Below are positions 8,990-17,186 of a stretch of 64,000 nucleotides of DNA, in pieces. The position numbers and the translations under genes are program-made. The notes under the pieces were generated by a model that was given only the letters and a program-made list of their open reading frames with translations, did no database searches and was not told the DNA's origin. Origin of the DNA: JAJPHI01 sp035541875 (GTDB lineage: Bacteria > Desulfobacterota > Binatia > Binatales > Binataceae); assembly GCA_035541875.1 (NCBI GenBank), contig DATKML010000029.1, forward strand, positions 62,001-126,000. Direction: 5' to 3'. How positions within the stretch are numbered: the stretch's first letter is position 1; each line of letters starts with the position of its first letter.

Positions 8990-10204
8990 ATGAGCACAAA
9001 TCAACCCCAATCTTTGGGAGCTGCAGCCGCCAGATCCTTCAAGGCGCCAGTCGAATTGAACTGGCAGCGGTTGAACCTGATCGGTGCTGGGCTGGCAGCC
9101 ATCGGAATCCTCGGCTTCGTTGTGGCCTTGGGTCTCGGACAGGAGAGCCGCGTCTGGCAGGCCTACCTAGTCAGCTTTCTCTTCTTTCTTGGTATAGCCC
9201 AAGGCGGTGTGCTGCTCTCCTGCGGTATCTATCTGGTCCACGGACGATGGGCCAAGAACGCCGTTCACATGCGCGTAGCCGAAGCTGGGTGGCCCTACTT
9301 GGCGGTCGCCACGGTGTTGTTCTGGGGTATCTTTCTGGGACGAGACCACCTCTACCCCTGGATCGCTCAGCCCCTGCCTAAGAAAGCTGCTTGGCTGAAC
9401 GTTCCGTTCCTCTTCGGTCGTGATTTTGTCGCGTTAGTGGTGATGGCGGCCCTCAGCGCGATTTTCGTTCGGGTCTCGCGCGGCCGCGAGGCGATCAAAT
9501 GGGTCTCCGAACCGGATACCATCGAGATGCCGCCGCAGGGAATTCGTCGCTTGGCCCCTGTTATCGCCATCCTTTACATCTATTTGTATTCGATGCTCGC
9601 CTGGGACCTCATCATGTCTATAGTCCCGCGGTGGCACAGCACCCTCTTCGGATGGTGGTGGTTTGAGATGTGCTTTTGGAGCGCTATTTGCGCTTCCGCC
9701 TTCGTCGCGGCCAACTTTCATACGCTGCTGGGCGAAGATAGCGCATTCTCTGGAGAGCGCATCCTGCATGATTTCGGCAAGTTGGTCTTTGGCTTCTCCA
9801 TTTTCTGGATGTACTTGTCATTCGCGCAGTACTTGGTGATTTGGTACGGCGACCTTCCGACGGAAACCTTCTTTCTCGTCGTTCGTTTCTGGCATCAGCC
9901 GTGGCAGTTCATCTCGTTCCTCTCTCCGATTCTGAACTGGGTCGTTCCCTTCTTCGTCCTCTTGGGCGTGCGACCTAAAAAGACCCCGGCAATTCTCCGT
10001 ACGGTTACGCTTTTGGGGATGATTGGCGTTTGGATAACCAATTACGTGATGGTAGTGCCGTCGCTCTCCCCCGACGTTTTACCTCTGGGATGGGTTGAGC
10101 TGACGATCGCCGCTGGCTTCCTCGGTCTCTTCCTATTGTGTGTTACGCCTGGGCTGCGGTTGGCTGCCCGTCAAGCTACTCACGGCGCTGGTGGAATCGA
10201 ATAA
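8990..10204 (+). CDS. actF: Alternative complex III subunit ActF (NrfD-like membrane protein)
   Basis: ActF is the second quinol-binding NrfD-like membrane subunit. The 404-residue protein has about ten hydrophobic helices, and its central loop AWDLIMSIVPRWHSTLFGWWWF parallels the loop of ActC. It starts 15 bases after actD and its TAA shares one base with the ATG of coxB. This ties complex III translation to that of the oxidase. The last helix is followed by a short cytoplasmic tail. Confidence 0.9.
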   Translation: MSTNQPQSLGAAAARSFKAPVELNWQRLNLIGAGLAAIGILGFVVALGLGQESRVWQAYLVSFLFFLGIAQGGVLLSCGIYLVHGRWAKNAVHMRVAEAGWPYLAVATVLFWGIFLGRDHLYPWIAQPLPKKAAWLNVPFLFGRDFVALVVMAALSAIFVRVSRGREAIKWVSEPDTIEMPPQGIRRLAPVIAILYIYLYSMLAWDLIMSIVPRWHSTLFGWWWFEMCFWSAICASAFVAANFHTLLGEDSAFSGERILHDFGKLVFGFSIFWMYLSFAQYLVIWYGDLPTETFFLVVRFWHQPWQFISFLSPILNWVVPFFVLLGVRPKKTPAILRTVTLLGMIGVWITNYVMVVPSLSPDVLPLGWVELTIAAGFLGLFLLCVTPGLRLAARQATHGAGGIE

Positions 10205-11256
10205 TGATGGCTTCCAGGACTAAAAACCGCCTAATCGCGATGGTCGGGATGCTGACGGGTCTACTCGTCAGTGCTGGATACGCACATGCTGGAAACCAGC
10301 GCTATCCTCTCGATACTCTGTCGCCGAAGTCCGATATCACGAAGAAGTTCTACGACATCTTCGCACTCATCACCGGCTTCGACATCCTAATCCTTATCGT
10401 CGTAACGGTAGTCTTCTTCCTCGCGCTGTTTGTGTATTCGAGCCGCCCCGGCGATCCAGGAGAGCCGTCACATAAACACTCGGACGTGATGCTCGAACTC
10501 GGATGGACCGTAATCCCCTCGATTATCGTAGTCATGATCACGGTACCGACTGTGCGGGTCATCATGCAGACTCAGCCCGACCATTGGTCAGCCGACACTC
10601 TTGAGGTGCGCGTCATCGCTCATCAATGGTGGTGGGAATTCCGCTATCCCGACTCGGGAGTGGTCACCGCTGACGAGGTCCATATTCCGGTACATCGCAC
10701 CATCCACTTTTCGATGATCACCCGCGACGTCATCCACAGTTTTTTCATGCCCGCAATCGGTGGTAAGCGCGACGTCGTGCCCGGTCAGACCAACCAGATT
10801 ACGCTGAATGCTGACGAGACCGGCGAGTTCTACGGACAATGCACGGAGTACTGCGGTGACTCGCACGCCAATATGCGCTTCCGCGTTTTCGTTGACTCGG
10901 CCGAAGACTACGAAAAATGGGTTAAGCATCAACAGGAAGATCCCATCCATCCTGATGGGGGCGATGCGGCCGCAGGCGCAAAGATCTTCGCGGACGCGCC
11001 GTGCGCTATATGCCACACAATCAAAGGCGTTTCCGGCTTCTCCAAGGAATACACCTACGGCTTCCGCGGGCCTGACCTAACGCACTTTGGTAGCCGCGGT
11101 ACTTTAGCGGGCTCGATTCTGGACAACACGCCCGAGAATCTCGCTCGATGGATCAAGAATCCGGATGAGGTTAAGCCTGGGGTCAACATGCCGACGCTCG
11201 GCATGAGTGGCGAAGAATTGAAGGATCTCGTGGCTTATCTGGAAAGCCTGAAATAG
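10204..11256 (+). CDS. coxB: caa3-type cytochrome c oxidase subunit II with cytochrome c domain
   Basis: Subunit II accepts electrons and passes them to subunit I. The 350-residue protein has a signal peptide and two transmembrane helices. A CuA cupredoxin domain follows (HQWWWEFRYP, then the CuA ligands in GQCTEYCGDSHANM). A C-terminal cytochrome c domain carries one CAICH heme motif and a methionine in NMPTLGMSGEEL. The fused cytochrome makes this a caa3-type enzyme. The start ATG at 10204 overlaps the actF stop. The reading frame is open further upstream, but that part lies inside actF. Confidence 0.95.
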   Translation: MMASRTKNRLIAMVGMLTGLLVSAGYAHAGNQRYPLDTLSPKSDITKKFYDIFALITGFDILILIVVTVVFFLALFVYSSRPGDPGEPSHKHSDVMLELGWTVIPSIIVVMITVPTVRVIMQTQPDHWSADTLEVRVIAHQWWWEFRYPDSGVVTADEVHIPVHRTIHFSMITRDVIHSFFMPAIGGKRDVVPGQTNQITLNADETGEFYGQCTEYCGDSHANMRFRVFVDSAEDYEKWVKHQQEDPIHPDGGDAAAGAKIFADAPCAICHTIKGVSGFSKEYTYGFRGPDLTHFGSRGTLAGSILDNTPENLARWIKNPDEVKPGVNMPTLGMSGEELKDLVAYLESLK

Positions 11257-11266
11257 GAAATTAACG

Positions 11267-13726
11267 ATGGCTGCCCAACCAAAAGCAATTCATCTCGAGT
11301 CAGCCAATTACCTCGAAGGCGGAGGTATTTGGGGATGGCTCACCACAATCGATCATAAGCGGATCGCGCTGCTCTACGGCGCCAGCGCGGTTATTTTCGC
11401 CATGTTCGGCGGTTTCGAAGCGCTGATGGTTCGGACGCAATTGATGTATCCGGACAACCACTTCATCAGCGCCCAGGTCTACAATCAATACTTCACGACG
11501 CATGGCCTCACGATGGTCTTCCTCGTGATCATGCCCCTTGAAACCGGCTTCTTCGGCAACTTTCTGCTGCCGCTGCAAATCGGTGCACGAGACGTTGCCT
11601 TTCCACGGCTCAATGCTCTCAGCTACTGGATCTTCCTCTTCGGCGCGATCACTTTGAATCTCGGCTGGATCTACGGTGGACTCCCGAACGGTGGATGGTT
11701 CGGCTACGCCAACCTGAGCGAGCGCTACTACTCACCAGGCCCTAACGTCGACTTCTTCGATCTTGGCCTGCTAGTCCTCGGCGTCTCATCGGTTATGAGT
11801 GCGCTCAACTTCTTCGTGACCATCGTTAACATGCGCGCACCCGGCATGACCTTCATGCGGATGCCGATGTTCATCTGGTCCCTACTCATTACCGTTATCC
11901 TGATTCTCCTGGCCTTCCCGGCTCTTACGGTTGGGCTGATTTTCCTGTTCATGGATCGCTACTTCGATGCCCACTACTACCGGGTGATCGCTGGGGCGAC
12001 GCCGATCCTCTGGCAGCATCTGTTCTGGATTTTCGGCCATCCTGAAGTCTACATCATGATTCTGCCGGCCTTTGGACTTATCTCCGAGGTGCTGCCGGTT
12101 TTCAGCCGTAAGCCGCTTTTCGGCTATCCGATGATGGCTTACTCGATGGTCCTGATTGCGTTCCTGTCCTACGGCGTGTGGGGTCATCACATGTTCGCCA
12201 CAGGTATGGGACCCGTGGCCGACGCCACGTTCTCCATCACGTCGATGCTCATCGCGATTCCCACGGGAGTTAAGATCTTTTCCTGGATCTTTACACTCTG
12301 GGGCGGACGCCTGCGCTTCACTGTCGCCATGATGTTCGCAGTCGCGTTCATCCTCCAGTTCACGATTGGCGGACTAAGCGGCGTTATGCACGCAAGCCCC
12401 CCGGTCGACATGGAGCAGACCGACAGCTACATCATCGTTGCGCACTTCCATTACGTACTCGGGCTCGGTGCTCTCTTCGCGATCTTCTCAGGTCTCTACT
12501 ACTATTGGCCGAAGATCACGGGTCGCTACTTCAACGAGACCCTCGGGAAGTGGCACTTCTGGCTTGCAGTATGGTCCTTCAACGCTACGTTCTTCCCGAT
12601 GCACTTCCTCGGGGAACTTGGCATGCCGCGCCGTATCTACACCTACGCGCCGCATATGGGTTGGGACTTCTGGAACAAATGGGAGACACTCAACGCCTAC
12701 ATCATTGCGCTCTCTTTCGTCCCTTTCCTCTTGAATATCTTCTGGAGCCTTACCTCTGGTGAGCGCGCCTCCAGCAACGATCCTTGGGATGCGCGTACCT
12801 TGGAGTGGTCTATTCCTACCCCGCCACCAGCTTACAACTTTGCCGAGGTCCCCACGGTCACTGCACGTGATGCGTTCTGGGTTACCAAGTACGGCGACGT
12901 CGAAGCGTCGGGGCTGACCTCTGCGCCACCGGTAATCGCGCCGACGGTCGTAGACATCTCCAAGATCCACATCCCTGATCCGTCTATCTACCCGGTCTTT
13001 ATCGGACTCGGACTTTTTGTGATGACGATCGGTATGCTGGCCGCTTGGTACCGTATCGTCTTCATGGGTGCCGGGTTACTGCTGCTCACGGTCCTCGCGA
13101 TGTCCTTCGAGTACCTGAACTGGGGCGAAGAGAATCCGCATTCTGTGGAGGAAAGCTTCCTCAAGCTCGATCATCGAAAAGTTGGCTTATGGAGCTTCAT
13201 CGGGTCCGAAACGGTCTTTTTCGCGAGCCTTATCTCGACCTACATGGTCTACAAGAGCCGCAGCCTCGGCCATTTCGACGCAGAAATACTGAATATCCCG
13301 CTCACCTCTTTCAGTACCTTCGTCCTGCTGACCTCGAGTCTCTTGATGGTTTTGGCTCTCGCGGCTTTCCAGCGTAATGACAGTCGCTGGGGGACAATCT
13401 GGCTTTTGGGTACCGCATTTTTCGGATGCGTTTTCCTGGGTGGTCAGGTCTATGAATTCGGCGACTTCTGGCTCCACGAAAAGATGCTCTTCAACAGTAA
13501 TCTTTTCAGCCAGTGCTTTTATACCTTGGTCGGCTTCCACGGCTTCCACGTCTTCCTCGGCGTCATCTGGCTTATTGTCATGGCCATCGCCGGAATGATG
13601 GGTAAGCTCAACGCCAAGCGCTCGTTGGCGGTCGAGATGTGCGGTCTATACTGGCACTTCGTCGATATCGTGTGGGTCGTAATCTTCGTATTGGTCTACC
13701 TGATGAGGACGGTTAAAGGCGCATGA
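11267..13726 (+). CDS. coxA: Cytochrome c oxidase subunit I fused to subunit III
   Basis: The 819-residue protein carries the heme-copper core (residues 1 to about 560), with FTTHGLTMVF, GHPEVYIMILP, WGHHMFATG and AHFHYVLGLG supplying heme and CuB histidines. A subunit III-like part follows (about 600-819) containing SFIGSETVFFASL, GGQVYEF and the final HFVDIVWVVIFVLVYL. The glutamate in GHPEVY marks an A1-type D-channel. I/III fusions are known in caa3 oxidases such as that of Thermus. The protein probably reduces oxygen to water with proton pumping, fed by the neighbouring complex. It overlaps the next gene by four bases. Confidence 0.95.
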   Translation: MAAQPKAIHLESANYLEGGGIWGWLTTIDHKRIALLYGASAVIFAMFGGFEALMVRTQLMYPDNHFISAQVYNQYFTTHGLTMVFLVIMPLETGFFGNFLLPLQIGARDVAFPRLNALSYWIFLFGAITLNLGWIYGGLPNGGWFGYANLSERYYSPGPNVDFFDLGLLVLGVSSVMSALNFFVTIVNMRAPGMTFMRMPMFIWSLLITVILILLAFPALTVGLIFLFMDRYFDAHYYRVIAGATPILWQHLFWIFGHPEVYIMILPAFGLISEVLPVFSRKPLFGYPMMAYSMVLIAFLSYGVWGHHMFATGMGPVADATFSITSMLIAIPTGVKIFSWIFTLWGGRLRFTVAMMFAVAFILQFTIGGLSGVMHASPPVDMEQTDSYIIVAHFHYVLGLGALFAIFSGLYYYWPKITGRYFNETLGKWHFWLAVWSFNATFFPMHFLGELGMPRRIYTYAPHMGWDFWNKWETLNAYIIALSFVPFLLNIFWSLTSGERASSNDPWDARTLEWSIPTPPPAYNFAEVPTVTARDAFWVTKYGDVEASGLTSAPPVIAPTVVDISKIHIPDPSIYPVFIGLGLFVMTIGMLAAWYRIVFMGAGLLLLTVLAMSFEYLNWGEENPHSVEESFLKLDHRKVGLWSFIGSETVFFASLISTYMVYKSRSLGHFDAEILNIPLTSFSTFVLLTSSLLMVLALAAFQRNDSRWGTIWLLGTAFFGCVFLGGQVYEFGDFWLHEKMLFNSNLFSQCFYTLVGFHGFHVFLGVIWLIVMAIAGMMGKLNAKRSLAVEMCGLYWHFVDIVWVVIFVLVYLMRTVKGA

Positions 13727-14058
13727 GCGATCACGCAATCGATCATGGTGGGCATGACGCCCACGATACAGCGCACCCTACGGCCGGGGTGTACCTCGCA
13801 GTCGCGGCGGCCCTCACCGTCCTGACGGTGCTTGAAATCGCCGTGTATGTCTTCAACTTTTCGCCGGGAGTTCTCGTAGCGCTGCTGCTGATTCTCTCAG
13901 CGATCAAGTTCTACTTCGTTGCGGCCTATTACATGCATCTGAAGTACGACAGCTTGGTGTACACGCTCTTTTTCGCCTCGCCCCTCGTGCTGGCAGTGCT
14001 GATTCTCTTCTCGCTGACCTTCTTGCTGGGAGGCCTGAGCCAACGCCCAGGGCCGTAG
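13723..14058 (+). CDS. coxD: Cytochrome c oxidase subunit IV family protein
   Basis: This 111-residue membrane protein has a His/Asp-rich N-terminus followed by three hydrophobic helices. The second and third are joined by KFYFVAAYYMHLKYD, the hallmark of bacterial oxidase subunit IV. It probably stabilises the CuB site. Its ATG overlaps the coxA stop (ATGA), and ctaG begins nine bases downstream. Confidence 0.9.
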   Translation: MSDHAIDHGGHDAHDTAHPTAGVYLAVAAALTVLTVLEIAVYVFNFSPGVLVALLLILSAIKFYFVAAYYMHLKYDSLVYTLFFASPLVLAVLILFSLTFLLGGLSQRPGP

Positions 14059-14067
14059 CTTTTGGTC

Positions 14068-14877
14068 ATGTGGGAAGCTGATCCCGCTACTTTCCTGATT
14101 CTCGCGCTGCTTGCCGGAGCATACGCGTACGGCATACTAGCGAATCAGCGATGGCCACTACCCAAACAGGTAGTGGCCTACCTTTTCGGCCTCGCTTCGA
14201 TGGTGGCTGTCCTGACCGGGCCACTGGATCAGCTCACAAAAGAGCGATCGTTTTTCATCTATATCTTCCAGCAGATGGTGCTGATCTTCGTGGCACCGCC
14301 TCTGCTGATATTGGGGACGCCCGGCTGGATGCTACGGCCAGTGCTTCTCAACCGCTTCGTTGAGCCAATAGCGCGGCGAATCACGCGACCGCTCTTCGCC
14401 TTCATGCTCTTCTCGGCAGTCTTTACGCTCGTTCACTTTCCCGCCGTGTGCGATCGTATCTGCCACGTCCACCCATTTTATGGTGACGTGCATACGATGC
14501 TGCTAATAACAGGGCTTCTGCTGTGGTTCCCGATGACCAGTACTCTGCCGGAATACCCGCGCATGACGTACCCGATGCAGATCCTCTATCTGTTTCTCTT
14601 CATGATTCCGATGACCGCAGTTGCGGCACCGATCACCATGGCTGAGACCGTTCTGTACACCTACTACTATGTCGAGCCTCATCCGTTCGGCTTTACACCG
14701 ATGGCGGATCAGGTTCTGGGCGGGCTCATCATGTGGGTAGGGCAGGGCGTTTACCTGATGTTTGTTTTCAGCGCGATTTTCTTTCGATGGGCTCAGCGCG
14801 ACGATCAGGATGTCCCGCCAATCAATCGGCAGACGCCGGTGCGGATGCTCCACCCGCAGCGGGGCGCTAGCGCCTAA
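14068..14877 (+). CDS. ctaG: caa3 oxidase assembly factor CtaG
   Basis: The protein has about 269 residues and seven or so hydrophobic helices. Motifs such as HMLLxxxxxPLLxLGxPxW appear here as FQQMVLIFVAPPLLILGTPGWML, with HFPAVCDRICHVHPFYGDVHTMLLITGLLLWFP further on, as in the caa3_CtaG family. It is thought to help deliver copper or insert cofactors into the oxidase. ATG 14068 is preferred; a TTG two codons earlier is the alternative. It is the last gene of the operon. Confidence 0.88.
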   Translation: MWEADPATFLILALLAGAYAYGILANQRWPLPKQVVAYLFGLASMVAVLTGPLDQLTKERSFFIYIFQQMVLIFVAPPLLILGTPGWMLRPVLLNRFVEPIARRITRPLFAFMLFSAVFTLVHFPAVCDRICHVHPFYGDVHTMLLITGLLLWFPMTSTLPEYPRMTYPMQILYLFLFMIPMTAVAAPITMAETVLYTYYYVEPHPFGFTPMADQVLGGLIMWVGQGVYLMFVFSAIFFRWAQRDDQDVPPINRQTPVRMLHPQRGASA

Positions 14878-14900
14878 GTGCTATCGACACATAACGCAGA

Positions 14901-14939
14901 CATAAGCCACTCTTGCGTGTGCAAGAAGAAAGGCTTATG
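14901..14939. terminator. Nested hairpin after the respiratory operon
   Basis: An outer 8-bp inverted repeat (14901-14908 with 14932-14939) encloses an inner 6-bp one (14911-14916 with 14921-14926). It lies 24 bases after the ctaG stop. There is no T-run, so it may be a factor-dependent terminator or an RNA-stabilising end. The rest of the 14878-15080 gap shows nothing clear apart from a good ribosome site before 15081. Confidence 0.5.
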
Positions 14940-15080
14940 AGTCGGATCAAGGCTCGATTCAACCCGCCTCTCGGAAAAGCGGCATTTTAAGAATCTCGGC
15001 CTGCACCGGCAAACCCCTCATCCACTACCGAGAAAGCGTGGTTCCGATGGCGTTGGTTGAATCCAACGACGGAGGGTCCG

Positions 15081-16091
15081 ATGCGTCACTCACCGATTCG
15101 TATGGCTGGAAATGGGGTCATCGCGGGCTTGTTTGGCGGCCTACTGATAGCGGCGTGGTTTCTAATCTTCGATGCCGTCCACGGCCATCCGTTTGAAAGC
15201 CCTGAACTTTTGGCGGCAGCTCTCCTGCACAGTGGCCGCGCGCCGATACCGATGGATCACGTCGCGTGGGTGATGGTTGCGCAATATAGCGCGGTCCATT
15301 TCGCAGCATTCGCGATCCTCGGAGCGATCGGCGGCCTGTTGCTCGGAGTAGCCGAGGAAAAGCCCGAGATGTTCGCCCTGCTACTGCTCTTTACGGTGGG
15401 CTTCGAGGTTTTCTTTATCGAGCTCCTGATGTTTCTGGGGCCCGCGGCTGTGGTCTCGATGCCATGGTGGAAAGTCTTGAGCGGTAACCTCATGGCGACG
15501 GCGGCGATGGTCGCGGTCTTCATGTGGCTGCAGCCGGAGTTAGCCAAAAATCTGCTCGGGCCTTGGATCACCGTCGTGCGTGAAGGAGTGGTGGCCGGCC
15601 TGATCGGCGGAGTGATTGTTGCGGGGTGGTTCCTGATTGCCGACTTTGCGAGCGGTAAACCATTTCATACCCCGGCCATCCTTGGGACGTTGCTCTTCAA
15701 TGGCCTGAGGCAAACCGGAACGATAGAGCCGACGCTAGCGTTGGTTCTCGGTTACAGTGTCCTGCACTTTTTTGCGTTCGTGATGTTTGGAGTCGCTGCC
15801 TCCATCACGATGGCTGCGTCCGAGCGTGAGCCTCTCGTTGCCCTGGGAGTCCTCGTGCTCTTTCTATGGTTCGAACTCTGCTTCGCGGGTTTTGTGACCC
15901 TGCTTGATCAACGAGCGCTCGAAGAGATCGGATGGTGGAATATTATCGGCGGCAATGTCTTGGCGTTGGCGGCGATCTTTACCTTCTACGAGATCGGTCA
16001 TCCACGAGTCCTGCCCCGGATGATGGAGCGATGGGATGAGATGCGCGATGAGCCAGCAGCGGCGCGTCGCCAGGCGCTGCGCGGCGGCTAG
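15081..16091 (+). CDS. Uncharacterised membrane protein with an internal duplication
   Basis: The function is not recognised. The 336-residue protein is made of two similar halves. Each begins with a G-V-x-A-G-L-x-G-G-x-x-x-A-x-W-F-L-I helix followed by a soluble loop (HGHPFESPELLAAALLHSG and ASGKPFHTPAILGTLLFNG). Three further helices follow, including a WW-I/K-x-x-x-G-N motif (MPWWKVLSGNLMA, IGWWNIIGGNVLA). About eight helices are predicted in all. The ATG has a GGAGGG site seven bases upstream. Its position after the oxidase operon hints at an envelope or respiration-linked role, but a hairpin separates them. Confidence 0.8.
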   Translation: MRHSPIRMAGNGVIAGLFGGLLIAAWFLIFDAVHGHPFESPELLAAALLHSGRAPIPMDHVAWVMVAQYSAVHFAAFAILGAIGGLLLGVAEEKPEMFALLLLFTVGFEVFFIELLMFLGPAAVVSMPWWKVLSGNLMATAAMVAVFMWLQPELAKNLLGPWITVVREGVVAGLIGGVIVAGWFLIADFASGKPFHTPAILGTLLFNGLRQTGTIEPTLALVLGYSVLHFFAFVMFGVAASITMAASEREPLVALGVLVLFLWFELCFAGFVTLLDQRALEEIGWWNIIGGNVLALAAIFTFYEIGHPRVLPRMMERWDEMRDEPAAARRQALRGG

Positions 16092-16097
16092 GCAGGA

Positions 16098-16895
16098 CTA
16101 AAGTCCGAGAACGTCGCGCATCGAATAGAGTCCCGGTGGGCGCGTCTCGAGCCATTCGCCGGCTCGGATAGCGCCCCGGGCGAGCGATTCACGGCTCTGC
16201 GAACGATGGGTTAGTTCAAGTCGCTCGCCTTGTCCGCCAAAATAGACGGTATGATCACCGACGGCATCGCCGGCGCGTAGTCCAAAGATCGCGATCTGCT
16301 CGGGTTTGCGGGCTCCCGTAATACCTTCACGACCAAAAACGGCGCTCGACTTGAGATCGAGCCCGCGAGCTTCGGCGATTACCCGTCCGAGCGCCAAGGC
16401 GGTCCCGCTGGGAGCATCCACCTTGGTGTGATGATGAATTTCCAGCACCTCAGCGTCGAAGTTGGAGAGGATCTTCGCAACTTCGGCCGTAATTTTCATC
16501 AGCACATTCACGCCGATACTCATGTTCGGCGCGATTACCGTGCGTGTGCGTGGTGCCAAGGCCTTGGCGTGCGCTTCCATCTCAGGCGTAAAGCCGGTCG
16601 AACCAATCACGATACCGGCACCAGCGGCCGCCGCGATCTCAAGATGCTTAACGGAGGCTTCGGCGTTGGTGAAATCGAGCGTGATGGTGTCGGGCTTGGC
16701 TATCGCAGCGAAATCCGACACCACGGGGATGCCGACTTTGCCGACACCGGCCAACTCGCCCGCATCCTGACCGCCAAAACCAGCGGCTTCGGCTTCGAGC
16801 GCGCCGACGAGCTGATGCTTCTTTTCGCGGAGGATGATGGAAGCAATCAGGCGGCCCATCCGGCCGCCCGCACCTGAGACGATAAATTTTGCCAT
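16098..16895 (-). CDS. dapB: 4-hydroxy-tetrahydrodipicolinate reductase
   Basis: DapB reduces hydroxy-tetrahydrodipicolinate with NAD(P)H in lysine and diaminopimelate synthesis. The protein has 265 residues from the ATG at 16895, which has an AGGAG site upstream. It shows the Rossmann start FIVSGAGGRMGRLIAS, the motif EIHHHTKVDAPSGTALALG (catalytic His and Lys) and the C-terminal AIRAGEWLETRPPGLYSMRDVLGL. Together with dapL at 2027-3193 it indicates the aminotransferase variant of the pathway. It is third in the gpsA / Cys-rich / dapB cluster. Confidence 0.96.
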   Translation of the reverse strand: MAKFIVSGAGGRMGRLIASIILREKKHQLVGALEAEAAGFGGQDAGELAGVGKVGIPVVSDFAAIAKPDTITLDFTNAEASVKHLEIAAAAGAGIVIGSTGFTPEMEAHAKALAPRTRTVIAPNMSIGVNVLMKITAEVAKILSNFDAEVLEIHHHTKVDAPSGTALALGRVIAEARGLDLKSSAVFGREGITGARKPEQIAIFGLRAGDAVGDHTVYFGGQGERLELTHRSQSRESLARGAIRAGEWLETRPPGLYSMRDVLGL

Positions 16896-16952
16896 CGAGG
16901 ATGCTCCTGTGATCAAGGCGGCGAGGCCCGCCGCCCGCATCCGAGAGATGAG

Positions 16953-17186
16953 TTACGCGCTCGCTGCTGCTGGTGCGCCGGCCGGGGCGCCGCGTGACGA
17001 GTTGAAATGCTCCTCGCACAAGCTGCCACGGAACCAGCGCTTGCGGCACTTCTCAAACGAGCAGCTCTTGTAGCGTGGCTTGGGCATCTCGCCCGCCTTC
17101 CACAGGCGGAAATGCTTGCGGCAAAAGCCTTTCGCGATTACCTCGCGGGTGCATTCGTTAGCTTTGCAGGTTCCCTTGTTTGCCAT
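16953..17186 (-). CDS. Small Cys-rich protein with two C-x4-C-x9-C-x2-H-like units
   Basis: The function is unknown. The 77-residue basic protein has two repeated units: C-x4-C-x9-C-x2-H in the first (CKANEC...FCRKH) and a near-identical C-x4-C-x8-C-x2-H in the second (CSFEKC...LCEEH). An Ala/Gly/Pro tail follows. Two zinc sites are likely, which would suit nucleic-acid or protein binding. Similar short proteins are, as I recall, labelled vegetative protein in myxobacteria. Its ATG overlaps the gpsA TGA, so it is translated with gpsA, and dapB follows 57 bases on. Confidence 0.8.
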   Translation of the reverse strand: MANKGTCKANECTREVIAKGFCRKHFRLWKAGEMPKPRYKSCSFEKCRKRWFRGSLCEEHFNSSRGAPAGAPAAASA

